Source: Frateuria_A sp051900415 (GTDB lineage: Bacteria > Pseudomonadota > Gammaproteobacteria > Xanthomonadales > Rhodanobacteraceae). Taken from it: a stretch of DNA of 64,000 nucleotides. Below the pieces are notes generated by a model, which had not been told where the DNA came from, made no database searches, and was given only the letters and a program-made list of their open reading frames with translations. The stretch spans positions 496,001 through 560,000 of the forward strand of contig NZ_JBHZGL010000001.1 in NCBI RefSeq assembly GCF_051900415.1, read 5' to 3'. A program made the position numbers and the translations under genes. Below, one piece after another: positions 26,146 to 33,519 of this stretch. The stretch's first letter is position 1, and each line of letters opens with the position of its first letter.

Positions 26146-27564
26146 TCATCCGGGCATCAGCGGCGGAACGTAGGCCAGCGTCAGCCCCAGCGCCCACAGC
26201 AGGCCCAGCACCAGCGGCACGTGCACCAGCAACTGGACGAAGGTGAAACCGACCACGTCGCGCGCCTTCAGTCCCAGCACGCCCAGCAGCGGCAGCATCC
26301 AGAACGGGTTGACCAGATTGGGCAGCGCCTCGGCGGCGTTGTAGACCTGCACCGCCCAGCCCAGGTGCACGTGCAGGTCGCGGGCCGCCTGCATCACGTA
26401 GGGCGCCTCGACCAGCCACTTGCCGCCCCCCGAGGGCACGAAGAAGCCCAGCACCGCCGAGTAGCTGCCCATCACCAGCGGAAAGCTGTCGGTGGTCGCC
26501 ACGCGCACGAACACGCCGGCCAGCCGGTGAGCCAGGGTGGCGCCGTCGGCGCCGGGCGCGTGGGTGAGCAGGGCGGCGATGCCGCCGTAGAGCGGGAACT
26601 GGATCAGCACGCCGGCGGTACTGGGCACCGCGCGCGCCACCGCATCCAGAAAGCTGCGCGGGCGCCAGTGCAGCAGCAGGCCAACGGTGAGGAACAGCAG
26701 GTTGTAGGTGTTCAGGTCGGCGATCGCCACGGCCGCCGGCAGGCTGGCGAAGCGCCGCAGCAGCCAGCCCAGCCCCAGCACGCCGACCAGCAGCGAGAGC
26801 AGCGGGCTGTACTCGAGCCATTCGCCCGGCCGCGTGCGTGGCGGCAGCGCGGGCAGCGCGTCCGCATCGGCCACGCCGCAATCGCGCGCGGTGCGTGCGC
26901 CCGCGCCGGTCGGCGTGGTGAACCAGCACACCAGCAGCGACGCGCCGATCAGCGCTGCCGTGAGCAGCAGCGACTGCCACAGGAAGATCGTCTGCGTGAA
27001 CGGCAGTACGCCGGTGATCGCCAGCAGTCCCGGCGGCATGCTGGCGGGATTGGCCTGCAGCTGCGCCGCCGAGGAGGACAGGCCCATCGCCCACACCGCG
27101 CCCAGGCCGAGATAGGCCGCGGCGCCGGCGGCGCGGTAGTCCATTGCCAGGTCTTCGCGACGCGCCAGCGCGCGCACCAGCAGGCCACCGAAGACGAGCG
27201 AGAAACCCCACGACAGCAGCGAGGCCAGCATGCTCACCAGCGCCACGTAGCACACCGCGCCGCGACCGCCTTTCGGCACGCGCGCCAGCGCATCGATCAG
27301 CCGCGCCACGATCGGCGAGCTCGCCACCACGTAGCCGCCGATCACCACGAACGCCATCTGCATGGTGAAGGGGATCAGGCTCCAGAAGCCGTCACCGAAG
27401 GCCTGCACGGTCGTCGCGGGCGTGGCGCCGAAACCCAGCGCGAGCAGCGCAACCAGTACCAGGCCGAGTGCGGCGAACACCCAGGCGTCGGGAAACCAGC
27501 GTTCCGACCAGGCCGCGCTACGCAATGCCGCGCGTGCGAACAGACCTTGCTGCGAGGAGTCCAT
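26146..27564 (-). CDS. AtoE-like short-chain fatty acid transporter
   Basis: A 472-residue integral membrane protein of the AtoE family, with about a dozen hydrophobic segments. Conserved stretches include SLIPFTMQMAFVVIGGYVVA, LSWGFSLVFGGLLVRALAR, PSGGGKWLVEAPYVMQAA and NAAEALPNLVNPFWMLPLLG. AtoE proteins import short-chain fatty acids such as butyrate or acetoacetate. No CoA-transferase or thiolase (atoDAB) lies next to it here, so it stands alone. ATG 27564 has GGAG at good spacing; a longer reading from 27603 adds 13 unlikely residues. Confidence 0.88.
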   Translation of the reverse strand: MDSSQQGLFARAALRSAAWSERWFPDAWVFAALGLVLVALLALGFGATPATTVQAFGDGFWSLIPFTMQMAFVVIGGYVVASSPIVARLIDALARVPKGGRGAVCYVALVSMLASLLSWGFSLVFGGLLVRALARREDLAMDYRAAGAAAYLGLGAVWAMGLSSSAAQLQANPASMPPGLLAITGVLPFTQTIFLWQSLLLTAALIGASLLVCWFTTPTGAGARTARDCGVADADALPALPPRTRPGEWLEYSPLLSLLVGVLGLGWLLRRFASLPAAVAIADLNTYNLLFLTVGLLLHWRPRSFLDAVARAVPSTAGVLIQFPLYGGIAALLTHAPGADGATLAHRLAGVFVRVATTDSFPLVMGSYSAVLGFFVPSGGGKWLVEAPYVMQAARDLHVHLGWAVQVYNAAEALPNLVNPFWMLPLLGVLGLKARDVVGFTFVQLLVHVPLVLGLLWALGLTLAYVPPLMPG

Positions 27565-27615
27565 GCCGTGCTCCGTTGCCTTCGCCAGCCGGCATGGTGG
27601 CACGGAGGAATCGTC

Positions 27616-27677
27616 TGTAGGAGCGCCCTTGGGCGCGACCGCATGGCATCCCGGTCGCGCCCAAGGGCGCTCCTACA
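27616..27677. repeat. REP-like palindrome, TGTAGGAGCGC family
   Basis: Perfect 25-base arms (27616-27640 and 27653-27677) with a 12-base loop lie between the AtoE-like gene and the DMT transporter gene, both on the minus strand. Confidence 0.92.
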
Positions 27678-27687
27678 TGGGCTTCGC

Positions 27688-28599
27688 CTAGCGTGTGGGC
27701 TTCTTCGCCAGCGTGATCACGCCAACGCCAACCAGGATGATCGCCATCCCGCCCAGGTCGTACGGCCCCACGTGCTCGCCGGCCAGCAGCACGCCGAACA
27801 GCACCGCCACCGGCGGGTTGACGTAGGCGTAGCTGGTCGCCAGCGCCGGACGCGCGTGCTTGAGTACGTAGAGATACGCGCTGAAGGCGATGATCGAGCC
27901 GAACAGCGCCAGGTACACCAGGGCCGCCGTGGCGCGCACGGTGGGATGGGCGGGCAGGTGTTCGCCCGTGCCGAAGCCGACCAGCAGCAGCGCGACGCTG
28001 GCGCAGAGCATCTGCGCGGCGGTGTTCATCGGGCCGGGCGGCATGTCCTGGCGCTTGCTCCAGGCCGAGCCGAAGGCCCAGCTCATCGCCGCCACGATCA
28101 GCGCGAGTGCGCCCAGCCGCGAACCCGAAAGCCCGCTACCCAGGTTCAGCACGACCACGCCGGCGAAGCCGATCAGCAGGCCGACCGTTTCGCGACGGCT
28201 CGGCCACTGGCCGTACATGCCGGAAAACACGGCAGCGAACAACGGCATGCTCGCCACCGCCACCGCGGCGATGCCCGAACTCACGCTCTGTTCGGCGTAG
28301 CACACCAGGCCGTTGCCACCGAGCAGCAGCAGCACGCCGGTCACCGCTGCATTGCGCCATTGCCGCCGCGTCGGCGGGCGCACGCCGCGCAGGCGCAGGA
28401 AGCCGTACATCGCCAGGCCGGCGCCGAGGAAGCGCACGCCGGCGAGCAGGAAGGGCGGGTAGCTCTCCAGCGCGTAGCGGATGCCCAGGTAGGTCGAGCC
28501 CCAGACCACGTACAGCGCGAGCAGGCCGAGCGGGATCAGCAGGCGCGGCTCCTCCAGCGTGCGGGCGGGAGCGGCGGAGGTGTCTTCGATGGCGGACAT
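27688..28599 (-). CDS. EamA/DMT-family transporter
   Basis: A 303-residue drug/metabolite transporter with ten predicted helices in two EamA repeats. The N-terminal repeat begins LLALYVVWGSTYLGIRYAL, a strong family signature. The C-terminal half contains SWAFGSAWSKRQ and ends YDLGGMAIILVGVGVITLAKK. It resembles YedA-type exporters. It starts 28 bases after the VOC gene on the same strand, so the two are probably co-transcribed. The substrate cannot be inferred; members export amino acids, purines or metabolites. Confidence 0.9.
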   Translation of the reverse strand: MSAIEDTSAAPARTLEEPRLLIPLGLLALYVVWGSTYLGIRYALESYPPFLLAGVRFLGAGLAMYGFLRLRGVRPPTRRQWRNAAVTGVLLLLGGNGLVCYAEQSVSSGIAAVAVASMPLFAAVFSGMYGQWPSRRETVGLLIGFAGVVVLNLGSGLSGSRLGALALIVAAMSWAFGSAWSKRQDMPPGPMNTAAQMLCASVALLLVGFGTGEHLPAHPTVRATAALVYLALFGSIIAFSAYLYVLKHARPALATSYAYVNPPVAVLFGVLLAGEHVGPYDLGGMAIILVGVGVITLAKKPTR

Positions 28600-28627
28600 G
28601 GGTGGGGCCGTGCGTGGGGAGGGGAAA

Positions 28628-29014
28628 TCAGCGAGCCAGGTGGGTACCGATCCACCACAGATGGCCCTGGGGGTCGCGCAGTCCGGCGGTGCGGTCGCCG
28701 TAGGGCTGGTCGGTCGGCGGGGACACGCTATCCGCGCCGGCGGCGAGGCCCGCGGCATAGCAGGCGTCCACGTCCGGCACGTAGACGTGGGTGGAGCAGC
28801 GCACGGGTTCGCGTCCGTCGGGGCGCTCGCCGAGCATCACCACCGAGTCGTCGATACGCACTTCGGCGTGCATGACCGAGCCGTCCTCGCGCGCCTTGCG
28901 ATAAAGCTCCTGCGCACCGAAGGTCGCCTGCAGGAAGGCCAGCATGGCGCGCGTGTCAGTCACCAGCAGGTAGGGCGAGACCGCGTTGTGGCCAGCGGGC
29001 TTGTGCGTGGACAT
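28628..29014 (-). CDS. VOC-family (PhnB-like) protein
   Basis: A 128-residue vicinal-oxygen-chelate fold protein of the PhnB/glyoxalase-like group. The paired beta-alpha-beta-beta-beta modules are recognisable from SPYLLVTDTRAMLAFLQATFGA at the start and PYGDRTAGLRDPQGHLWWIGTH at the end. Some metal ligands of true glyoxalases are not obvious, as in PhnB proteins generally, whose function is undefined. ATG 29014 gives a full single domain. It leads a probable two-gene unit with the DMT transporter. Confidence 0.87.
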   Translation of the reverse strand: MSTHKPAGHNAVSPYLLVTDTRAMLAFLQATFGAQELYRKAREDGSVMHAEVRIDDSVVMLGERPDGREPVRCSTHVYVPDVDACYAAGLAAGADSVSPPTDQPYGDRTAGLRDPQGHLWWIGTHLAR

Positions 29015-29155
29015 CGGCAGATCCGGTGGGGACGAGGGGCAAGCGCCGGCAGCCGGCAAAGCCGGCGTCGATGGGGTGTTGCCCGAAGCGCGCACGATAG
29101 CGGGAGCGGTACCGGCGCGGTAGCGCGCAGTTCTCAAACCAGCCTTGAGCGAGGG

Positions 29156-30022
29156 TCAAGACGCGCGGCGGCGCTCCGGTGCAGCGCCCCGGCTGCGCTC
29201 GCGCGCCAGCAGTTCGCGCTTGCGTTCCACGCCCCAGCGCCAGCCACCTAGCGAGCCGTCCTCGCGCACCACGCGGTGGCAGGGCACGATCAGCGCCAGG
29301 CGGTTGTTGCCGCAGGCGTTGCCGATCGCACGGGCGGCGTTGGGGTCGCCCAGCTCCGTGGCGAGCGCGCGGTAGCTGCGCGTCTGGCCGGCGGGGATGC
29401 GGGTGAGCGCCTCCCACACGCGCCACTGGAACGCGGTTGCCGCAATGTCCAGCGGCGGCATGGCGGGCGCGGCGGCGTCGCTCCAGCCCAGTTCGCTGGC
29501 GATGCGCGCGATCACCGCATCCAGCCATTCTTCGCGTCCGGCATCGACGCGCTCGCGCGTGGCATGCGGAAACTCCTCGGCGAGCCCGCGTTCCAGCGCT
29601 GCGTCGTCGTCGCCCAGGTTGACCGCGCAGATGCCGCGCGTGGTGGTGGCCACCAGCAGCCGGCCCAGCGGCGTGCCGGTGGTGGTGTAGCGAATGTTGG
29701 CCCCGGCGCCGCCAGCGCGGTAGCTGGCCGGGGTCATGCCGAGCAGGCGGTTGCTGTGTTCGTAGACGCGGCTGCCAGAGCCGAAGCCGGCCTCGTAGAC
29801 CGCGTCGGTCACGGCCGAGCCCTCGCGCAGGGCGGCCTTGAACTGGCCGAAGCGGCGCGAGCGGTGGTACTCGGCCGGACTCATGCCAAAGCGCCGGCGA
29901 AAGGCGCGCTGCAGGTAGGTCGGGCTCAGCGCGACTGCACTGGCCAGGGCGTCCAGGCTGGGCGCGGTGTCGGCCTCGTCGAGCAGCCGGCGGGCCTGTT
30001 CAAGCGGTTCGATGGCGGACAT
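29156..30022 (-). CDS. Ada-like AraC regulator / O6-methylguanine-DNA methyltransferase
   Basis: A 288-residue fusion of an AraC-type DNA-binding domain (residues ~15-105; LSPTYLQRAFRRRFGMSPAEYHRSRR) and an O6-alkylguanine-DNA alkyltransferase domain (~110-280). The suicide-acceptor Cys248 lies in LIVPCHRVV; the Arg finger and Asn hinge region ARAIGNACGNNRLA is also present. It repairs alkylated guanine irreversibly. The N-terminal zinc domain of E. coli Ada, which senses methylphosphotriesters and switches on transcription, is absent, so regulation must differ. 141 bases separate it from the VOC gene. Confidence 0.93.
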   Translation of the reverse strand: MSAIEPLEQARRLLDEADTAPSLDALASAVALSPTYLQRAFRRRFGMSPAEYHRSRRFGQFKAALREGSAVTDAVYEAGFGSGSRVYEHSNRLLGMTPASYRAGGAGANIRYTTTGTPLGRLLVATTTRGICAVNLGDDDAALERGLAEEFPHATRERVDAGREEWLDAVIARIASELGWSDAAAPAMPPLDIAATAFQWRVWEALTRIPAGQTRSYRALATELGDPNAARAIGNACGNNRLALIVPCHRVVREDGSLGGWRWGVERKRELLARERSRGAAPERRRAS

Positions 30023-30094
30023 GGCGGCGTTCCGGTTTCCAGATGACGCCAGTCTGGCGGGACGGCCGCGGGGCGGCCATCCGCTTCTTGCACG

Positions 30095-30367
30095 TCAACG
30101 CGCGACCGGGCGACCCTCGTGCAACACCACGAAATCGCCTTCGAGCACCTGCGGACGCGAACCGGCGGCGGGCGCCGAACGGCCGACGGCACGCGCGCGG
30201 TTCCACTGGCGCAGCGCCAGCCACAGCCCGCCGCCAACCAGCAGGACGCCGGCGACGACCAGGCCAAACACCAGCATCAAGCCCAGCACGGCGATCCCGA
30301 CGACCAGCGACAGGGCGCGAGCGAGCGGGTGGCGGGAACGGGACGACGGTAGCTGGAACAGGCGCAT
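30095..30367 (-). CDS. Small membrane protein, function unknown
   Basis: A 90-residue protein with a basic N-terminus and a long hydrophobic stretch at residues ~20-53 that could form one long or two short transmembrane helices. A basic linker and a soluble tail (VLEGDFVVLHEGRP) follow. It lies 72 bases upstream of the Ada-like gene on the same strand and is divergent from the Rieske gene. No domain is recognised. Its codon use and compact fit to the intergenic space support a real gene, but no function is proposed. Confidence 0.65.
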   Translation of the reverse strand: MRLFQLPSSRSRHPLARALSLVVGIAVLGLMLVFGLVVAGVLLVGGGLWLALRQWNRARAVGRSAPAAGSRPQVLEGDFVVLHEGRPVAR

Positions 30368-30381
30368 GTTAAAAATCCGTG

Positions 30382-30390
30382 TGGTAAAAT
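30382..30390 (+). promoter_or_regulatory. Candidate extended -10 promoter for Rieske gene
   Basis: TGG directly followed by TAAAAT (30385-30390) matches an extended -10 element (TGn-TATAAT type). It lies in a short AT-rich island, unusual for this genome, 53 bases before the Rieske ATG. No clear -35 is seen, which extended -10 promoters can lack. Confidence 0.4.
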
Positions 30391-30443
30391 CAACGACTTA
30401 CGTGCGCAACGATGGGGCTTTCACGCCCCCGAGGCAAGTGCCG

Positions 30444-30785
30444 ATGGACCTACCCCCCGGGGCGCTTTGCCGCCTCGATCACATTCCCGACGGCACGGCG
30501 GTGGCCGTCGACGCCGTGCTGCCCGACGGGCCAGAGAACCTGATCGTGCTGCGCGATGGCGAGGAGGCACGCGCGTGGGTCAATGTCTGCCCGCACGCCG
30601 GGCGCCAGCTGGACTGGGCGCCGGGCCAGTTCCTGATCAGCCGCGGCACGCTGATCTGCGCCGTGCATGGGGCGAGTTTCCGGACCGGAGACGGCTTCTG
30701 CGTGGGCGGGCCGTGCCGTGGGCAGTCGTTGCGCGCGGTGCCGGTAAGAGTGGAGTGCGGGGTGGTCTGGCTGGCCAGTGATTGA
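30444..30785 (+). CDS. Rieske [2Fe-2S] ferredoxin-like protein
   Basis: A 113-residue stand-alone Rieske protein. Cluster ligands are evident: C49-P-H51-A-G in the first loop and C72-A-V-H75-G in the second. The NirD/ferredoxin-like fold carries low-potential electrons to an unnamed partner, commonly an oxygenase or reductase; no partner gene is next door. The start at ATG 30444 follows GAGG at 9 bases and avoids an implausible long extension across the divergent promoter region. A ~1-kb gene-free repeat region follows. Confidence 0.88.
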   Translation: MDLPPGALCRLDHIPDGTAVAVDAVLPDGPENLIVLRDGEEARAWVNVCPHAGRQLDWAPGQFLISRGTLICAVHGASFRTGDGFCVGGPCRGQSLRAVPVRVECGVVWLASD

Positions 30786-31168
30786 ACATCCTCCCCTGGG
30801 GAGAGGGCTGGATGAGAGGCCGGGCTCGCGGGAAACTCCCGCTTTAGGCGTTTTGCCTGTCGTTCTTGCGTGGTCTTCCCGCGGCAGGCGAGCCAAGTTG
30901 CGGTGAGGCCACGCAAGGGCGACAACCAAAGCACCGTCCGGACGAAACGTCCCCGCGAGCCCCGGCCCCTCACCCCAGCCCTCTCCCCGCAGGGGAGAGG
31001 GAGCCACGTACGGCGAACGTGCATGACCTTGCGCTCTTCCTGCCTCAACTCCCGAGCGCCCGCGGTAAAGCGGCGGCAGCTCCTCTAAGAGCAAGCGACT
31101 GACCAAGCAAAGCGCACTGGCACCTAGCTTTTTAGTCACCCCGTGTTTAGCAGGCCATTTCTTTGGTT

Positions 31169-31194
31169 ACTTTCTTTGGGCCAGCAAAGAAAGT
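31169..31194. repeat. Hairpin inside tandem repeat copy 1
   Basis: ACTTTCTTTG (31169-31178) and CAAAGAAAGT (31185-31194) form a perfect 10-bp stem around the loop GGCCAG. Confidence 0.88.
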
Positions 31195-31515
31195 GACCCG
31201 AGCGCCGACAGGCGATCGGAAGCCCGCGGCAGGCGAGCCCAGTCGCGGGGAGGCCACGCAAGGGCGACAACTAAAGCATCCTCGGGACGAAATATCCCCG
31301 CGAGCCCCGGCCCCTCACCCCAGCCCTCTCCCCGCAGGGGAGAGGGAGCTGCGTACGGCGAACGTGCACAACCTCGCGCTCTTCCTGTGCCTCAGCTCCC
31401 GAGCGCCCGCGATAAAGCGGCGACAGCTCCTCTAAGAGCAAGCGACTGACCAAGCAAAGCGCACAGGCACCTAGCCTTTTAGCTACCCCGTGCTCAGCAG
31501 GCCATTTCTTTGGCT

Positions 31516-31541
31516 ACTTTCTCTGGGCCAGCAAAGAAAGT
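31516..31541. repeat. Hairpin inside tandem repeat copy 2
   Basis: This is the same hairpin as in copy 1, with one change in the left arm (ACTTTCTCTG) and an unchanged right arm and loop. Confidence 0.85.
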
Positions 31542-31688
31542 GACCCGAGCGGCAGGCGATCGGAGGCCCGCGGCAGGCGAGCCAAGTCGCAGGGAGACCG
31601 CGCAAGAACGACAGACCAGACATGCCTTAGGCGGGCGATTCCCTCCCGCCCGGGCCGCTCACCCCGACCTCCCCGGGGATAGATGGCC

Positions 31689-31718
31689 AAAAAGAAAAAG
31701 CCCGGCTTGCGCCGGGCC
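31689..31718 (-). terminator. Rho-independent terminator of wza
   Basis: On the minus strand a 7-bp GCCCGGC/GCCGGGC stem (31711-31717 with 31700-31706, loop of 4) is followed by TTTTTCTTTTT. It lies 53 bases after the wza stop. Confidence 0.92.
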
Positions 31719-31770
31719 TCCTCTCGTCCATGCCAGTGGGCCCTCCCTGGCCCACCAGCCAAACCTCGCA

Positions 31771-32853
31771 TCAGGGATTGTTGACGCGATCGGCCGTACC
31801 TGCCGCCTGATAGATCAGGCCCGATAGCGGCAGCAACTGGCTCAGGAAGCGGTTCCACTTGGTGATGCCGGACGCGCCGACCCACACCACGTCACCCGGC
31901 TTCACGCGGAAGTTGTCCGCCAGGGCATAGGACGCCGGCGAGCGCGCATTGAGGTGGAACACCTGCGCCGGCGTCTGGGTGAGCTTCTCCGAACCGCGGA
32001 TCACGTAGACCGCATTGCCCGAGGACGTGACCGGGCTCAGGCCACCGGCACGGCCCAGCGCCTGGGTGAGGGTCAGTGCGGTGGTCTTGAAGGTGATGGC
32101 CTGCGGGCGGATCACCTCGCCGACGACATACACCTCCTTGTTGTCGTTGTACGGCAGGAACAGCTTGTCACCCGGCTTGAGATAGATCTGGCCGCCGGCG
32201 CCCTGGTTCAGCGCGGTCAGGTCGATCGGATAGGTCTGGCCGTCGCGGGTCAGCGTGAAGCCGGACAGGTCCGCTTCCTGCGTATTGATGCCAGCCACGC
32301 CGATCGCCTGCGACAACGTCACCGGAACCGAGTTGAGCACCTGCGCGTCGGTGTGCTGGAACGCACCCTCCAGCGTGATGCGATGGCTGCCGTAGCCGAC
32401 CACGTTGACGTCCACCTGCGGCTCGCGCACGAAGCTGCTCAGCTTCTTGGTGAGCGACTGGCGCAGTTCCTCGACGGTGAGCCCGGCCGCCTTGATGGTG
32501 CCGGCATACGGATAGAACAGCGTGCCGTCAGGACGCACCAGGCGGCCGTTGGCGACCGTCTGCTGTTGCGAGCCGGCAGGCGAGGTCAGTTCGGGGTGAT
32601 CCCACACGGTGATGTACAGCGTGTCGCCCGCGCCGATGCGGTAGTCCTCCGGCTGGTACGACAGCAGCTCCTGCGGAATCGTGCTGGCCTGCGCCTGGCT
32701 GCTCTCCACCAGCTCGGGCGTGATCTGCAACAGCTGCATGTGGCTGTCTTCGCGTTGCAACGCACCCTCGTCCATGCGCTGGCCGGGAACGATCGCGCAG
32801 CCGTTCAGCGCGAGGGCGAAGAGAAGGAGGGCTACTGCGGGTAGCGTTTTCAT
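31771..32853 (-). CDS. wza: Wza-like polysaccharide export outer-membrane lipoprotein
   Basis: A 360-residue protein that forms the outer-membrane channel for capsule or exopolysaccharide. It has a lipoprotein signal with lipobox ALNGC (Cys ~19), a Poly_export/SLBB core (YRIGAGDTLYITVWDHPELTSPAG, RPDGTLFYPYAGTIK), two further SLBB-like domains, and a C-terminal amphipathic region (ITKWNRFLSQLLPLSG) as in E. coli Wza. Length is close to E. coli Wza (379) and well above Xanthomonas GumB (~210). AAAGGA precedes the ATG at 32853. It is divergent from wzb-wzc rather than in one operon with them, and it has its own terminator. Confidence 0.94.
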   Translation of the reverse strand: MKTLPAVALLLFALALNGCAIVPGQRMDEGALQREDSHMQLLQITPELVESSQAQASTIPQELLSYQPEDYRIGAGDTLYITVWDHPELTSPAGSQQQTVANGRLVRPDGTLFYPYAGTIKAAGLTVEELRQSLTKKLSSFVREPQVDVNVVGYGSHRITLEGAFQHTDAQVLNSVPVTLSQAIGVAGINTQEADLSGFTLTRDGQTYPIDLTALNQGAGGQIYLKPGDKLFLPYNDNKEVYVVGEVIRPQAITFKTTALTLTQALGRAGGLSPVTSSGNAVYVIRGSEKLTQTPAQVFHLNARSPASYALADNFRVKPGDVVWVGASGITKWNRFLSQLLPLSGLIYQAAGTADRVNNP

Positions 32854-32891
32854 AATGCGTCCTTTCTGCTGGGCCACTGCGTGGATAATCG

Positions 32892-32917
32892 TGACGAATG
32901 AATGAATGTACTCGTCA
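32892..32917. promoter_or_regulatory. Inverted repeat upstream of wza, possible operator
   Basis: TGACGA (32892-32897) and TCGTCA (32912-32917) form a 6-bp inverted repeat with a 14-base spacer, about 40-65 bases before the wza ATG. The three ATGA/AATG steps inside make it AT-rich. This is a regulator-binding candidate only. Confidence 0.3.
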
Positions 32918-32944
32918 TGACCGCCCGCGCAACGGCGGTTTTGG

Positions 32945-33208
32945 CTAATAGCGACGGTTAATGCGGGCGGGTGTATCTGTGTTTTTCACGGTGGCCTCCG
33001 CGGCGACCGCGGCGGGCATTCCCGCCGCGGGGCGCACGCTTCGTCCACCGACGCCGTCGAGCAGCGCGGCGGGGATGTTGCCGGACTGGACCGATAGCGG
33101 CCCGACGGTCGCCGGGCGCGTGGCCGTAGCGTGCGACGCCTTGTGCGCCAAGGCCTGGCCGGCCATCAGCAAGCCGGTAAGCGGAAGCACGAGCTTCAAC
33201 ATGTGCAT
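32945..33208 (-). CDS. Small exported protein upstream of wza, function unknown
   Basis: An 87-residue product with a good signal peptide (MLKLVLPLTGLLMAGQALA, cleavage near AHA) and an Ala/Thr-rich mature part of about 65 residues with no recognisable domain. The reading from ATG 33208 (or 33202) is chosen because it places the signal peptide first; an open frame reaching 33391 is less likely. It lies 91 bases upstream of wza in the same direction and may share its transcript. It could be an accessory of polysaccharide export, but only position suggests this. Confidence 0.5.
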   Translation of the reverse strand: MHMLKLVLPLTGLLMAGQALAHKASHATATRPATVGPLSVQSGNIPAALLDGVGGRSVRPAAGMPAAVAAEATVKNTDTPARINRRY

Positions 33209-33519
33209 GGGTTGGGCCCCCCGAAGATGGAACGGTTGCCAAGCGGGCTCGACGAATCTAACGCGATCATTCGTGAATGCGGTGAGAAAGCTGAGTCTTC
33301 GAGTTGGCGATATGCCAAGGCCAGCCTGCGTGAAGAAAAGATGCACTGAAGAAAGCATTTTCTTCACGTAAATGAAGGGAGTGTCCAACATGATTTTTTC
33401 ACGGAACAGGAGTTTAGACTGCCGACTCTCTTCCGGCCGGTTCGGCGCTCATCGCGCATCCGGCTGGCGGGGCATCGACAGGGGCCACATGGCCTTGGGT
33501 ATTCGGGAGTGTGCGGATC
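33209..33519. other. Divergent control region between wza side and wzb-wzc-ugd
   Basis: This 311-base stretch has no convincing gene and is clearly AT-richer than its surroundings. It holds ACGAAT...ATTCGT (33252-33257 / 33269-33274) and the TGAAGAAA repeat cluster at 33330-33367, followed by a T-run near 33393. It must carry the promoter of wzb-wzc-ugd, and probably one for the small exported protein and wza. Confidence 0.7.
33330..33367. promoter_or_regulatory. TGAAGAAA repeat cluster, possible operator or leader hairpin
   Basis: GTGAAGAAAA (33330-33339) and TTTTCTTCAC (33358-33367) are a perfect 10-bp inverted repeat. A further TGAAGAAA at 33347-33354 also pairs perfectly with TTTCTTCA (33359-33366) over a 4-base loop. 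Two alternative hairpins therefore share one right arm, 153 bases before wzb. Confidence 0.5.

Larger units (their letters stand above)
30858..31613. repeat. 345-bp tandem repeat (about 2.1 copies) bounded by inverted 13-mers
   Basis: Copy 1 starts near 30877, copy 2 near 31222 and a truncated copy 3 near 31567, giving a period of 344-345 bases. Copies 1 and 2 match closely over their full length with scattered substitutions and a few small indels. TGTCGTTCTTGCG at 30858-30870 is matched in reverse complement at 31601-31613, so the block has inverted ends. Each unit includes a CCCTCACCCC hairpin element and an ACTTTCTTTG hairpin. Confidence 0.85.
30786..31770. other. Gene-free, repeat-rich interval
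   Basis: This 985-base stretch separates the Rieske gene from wza. It contains the 345-base tandem repeat, copies of the CCCTCACCCCAGCCCTCTCC element (near 30790, 30966 and 31310, degenerate near 31661), two hairpins of the ACTTTCTTTG type, and the wza terminator. Short open frames occur in the repeats (for example 31163-31435 and 31510-31827). They lack ribosome-binding sites and repeat with the DNA, so I do not call them genes. Confidence 0.85.

Noticed and set aside
26221..28875. Open frame of 884 codons on the plus strand across the AtoE and DMT genes
   Set aside because: It runs antisense to two genes with clear membrane-protein signatures and crosses a palindromic repeat; its composition is typical of antisense reading.
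30877..31613. Possible CRISPR array
   Set aside because: The repeat unit is ~345 bp with only about two copies and no short repeat-spacer alternation; no cas genes are near.
31163..31827. Short open frames (about 90-105 codons) inside the tandem repeats, beginning near the ACTTTCTTTG hairpin
   Set aside because: They repeat with the DNA unit, lack ribosome-binding sites and are interrupted between copies. I treat them as part of the repeat, although similar frames may be annotated as proteins in related genomes.
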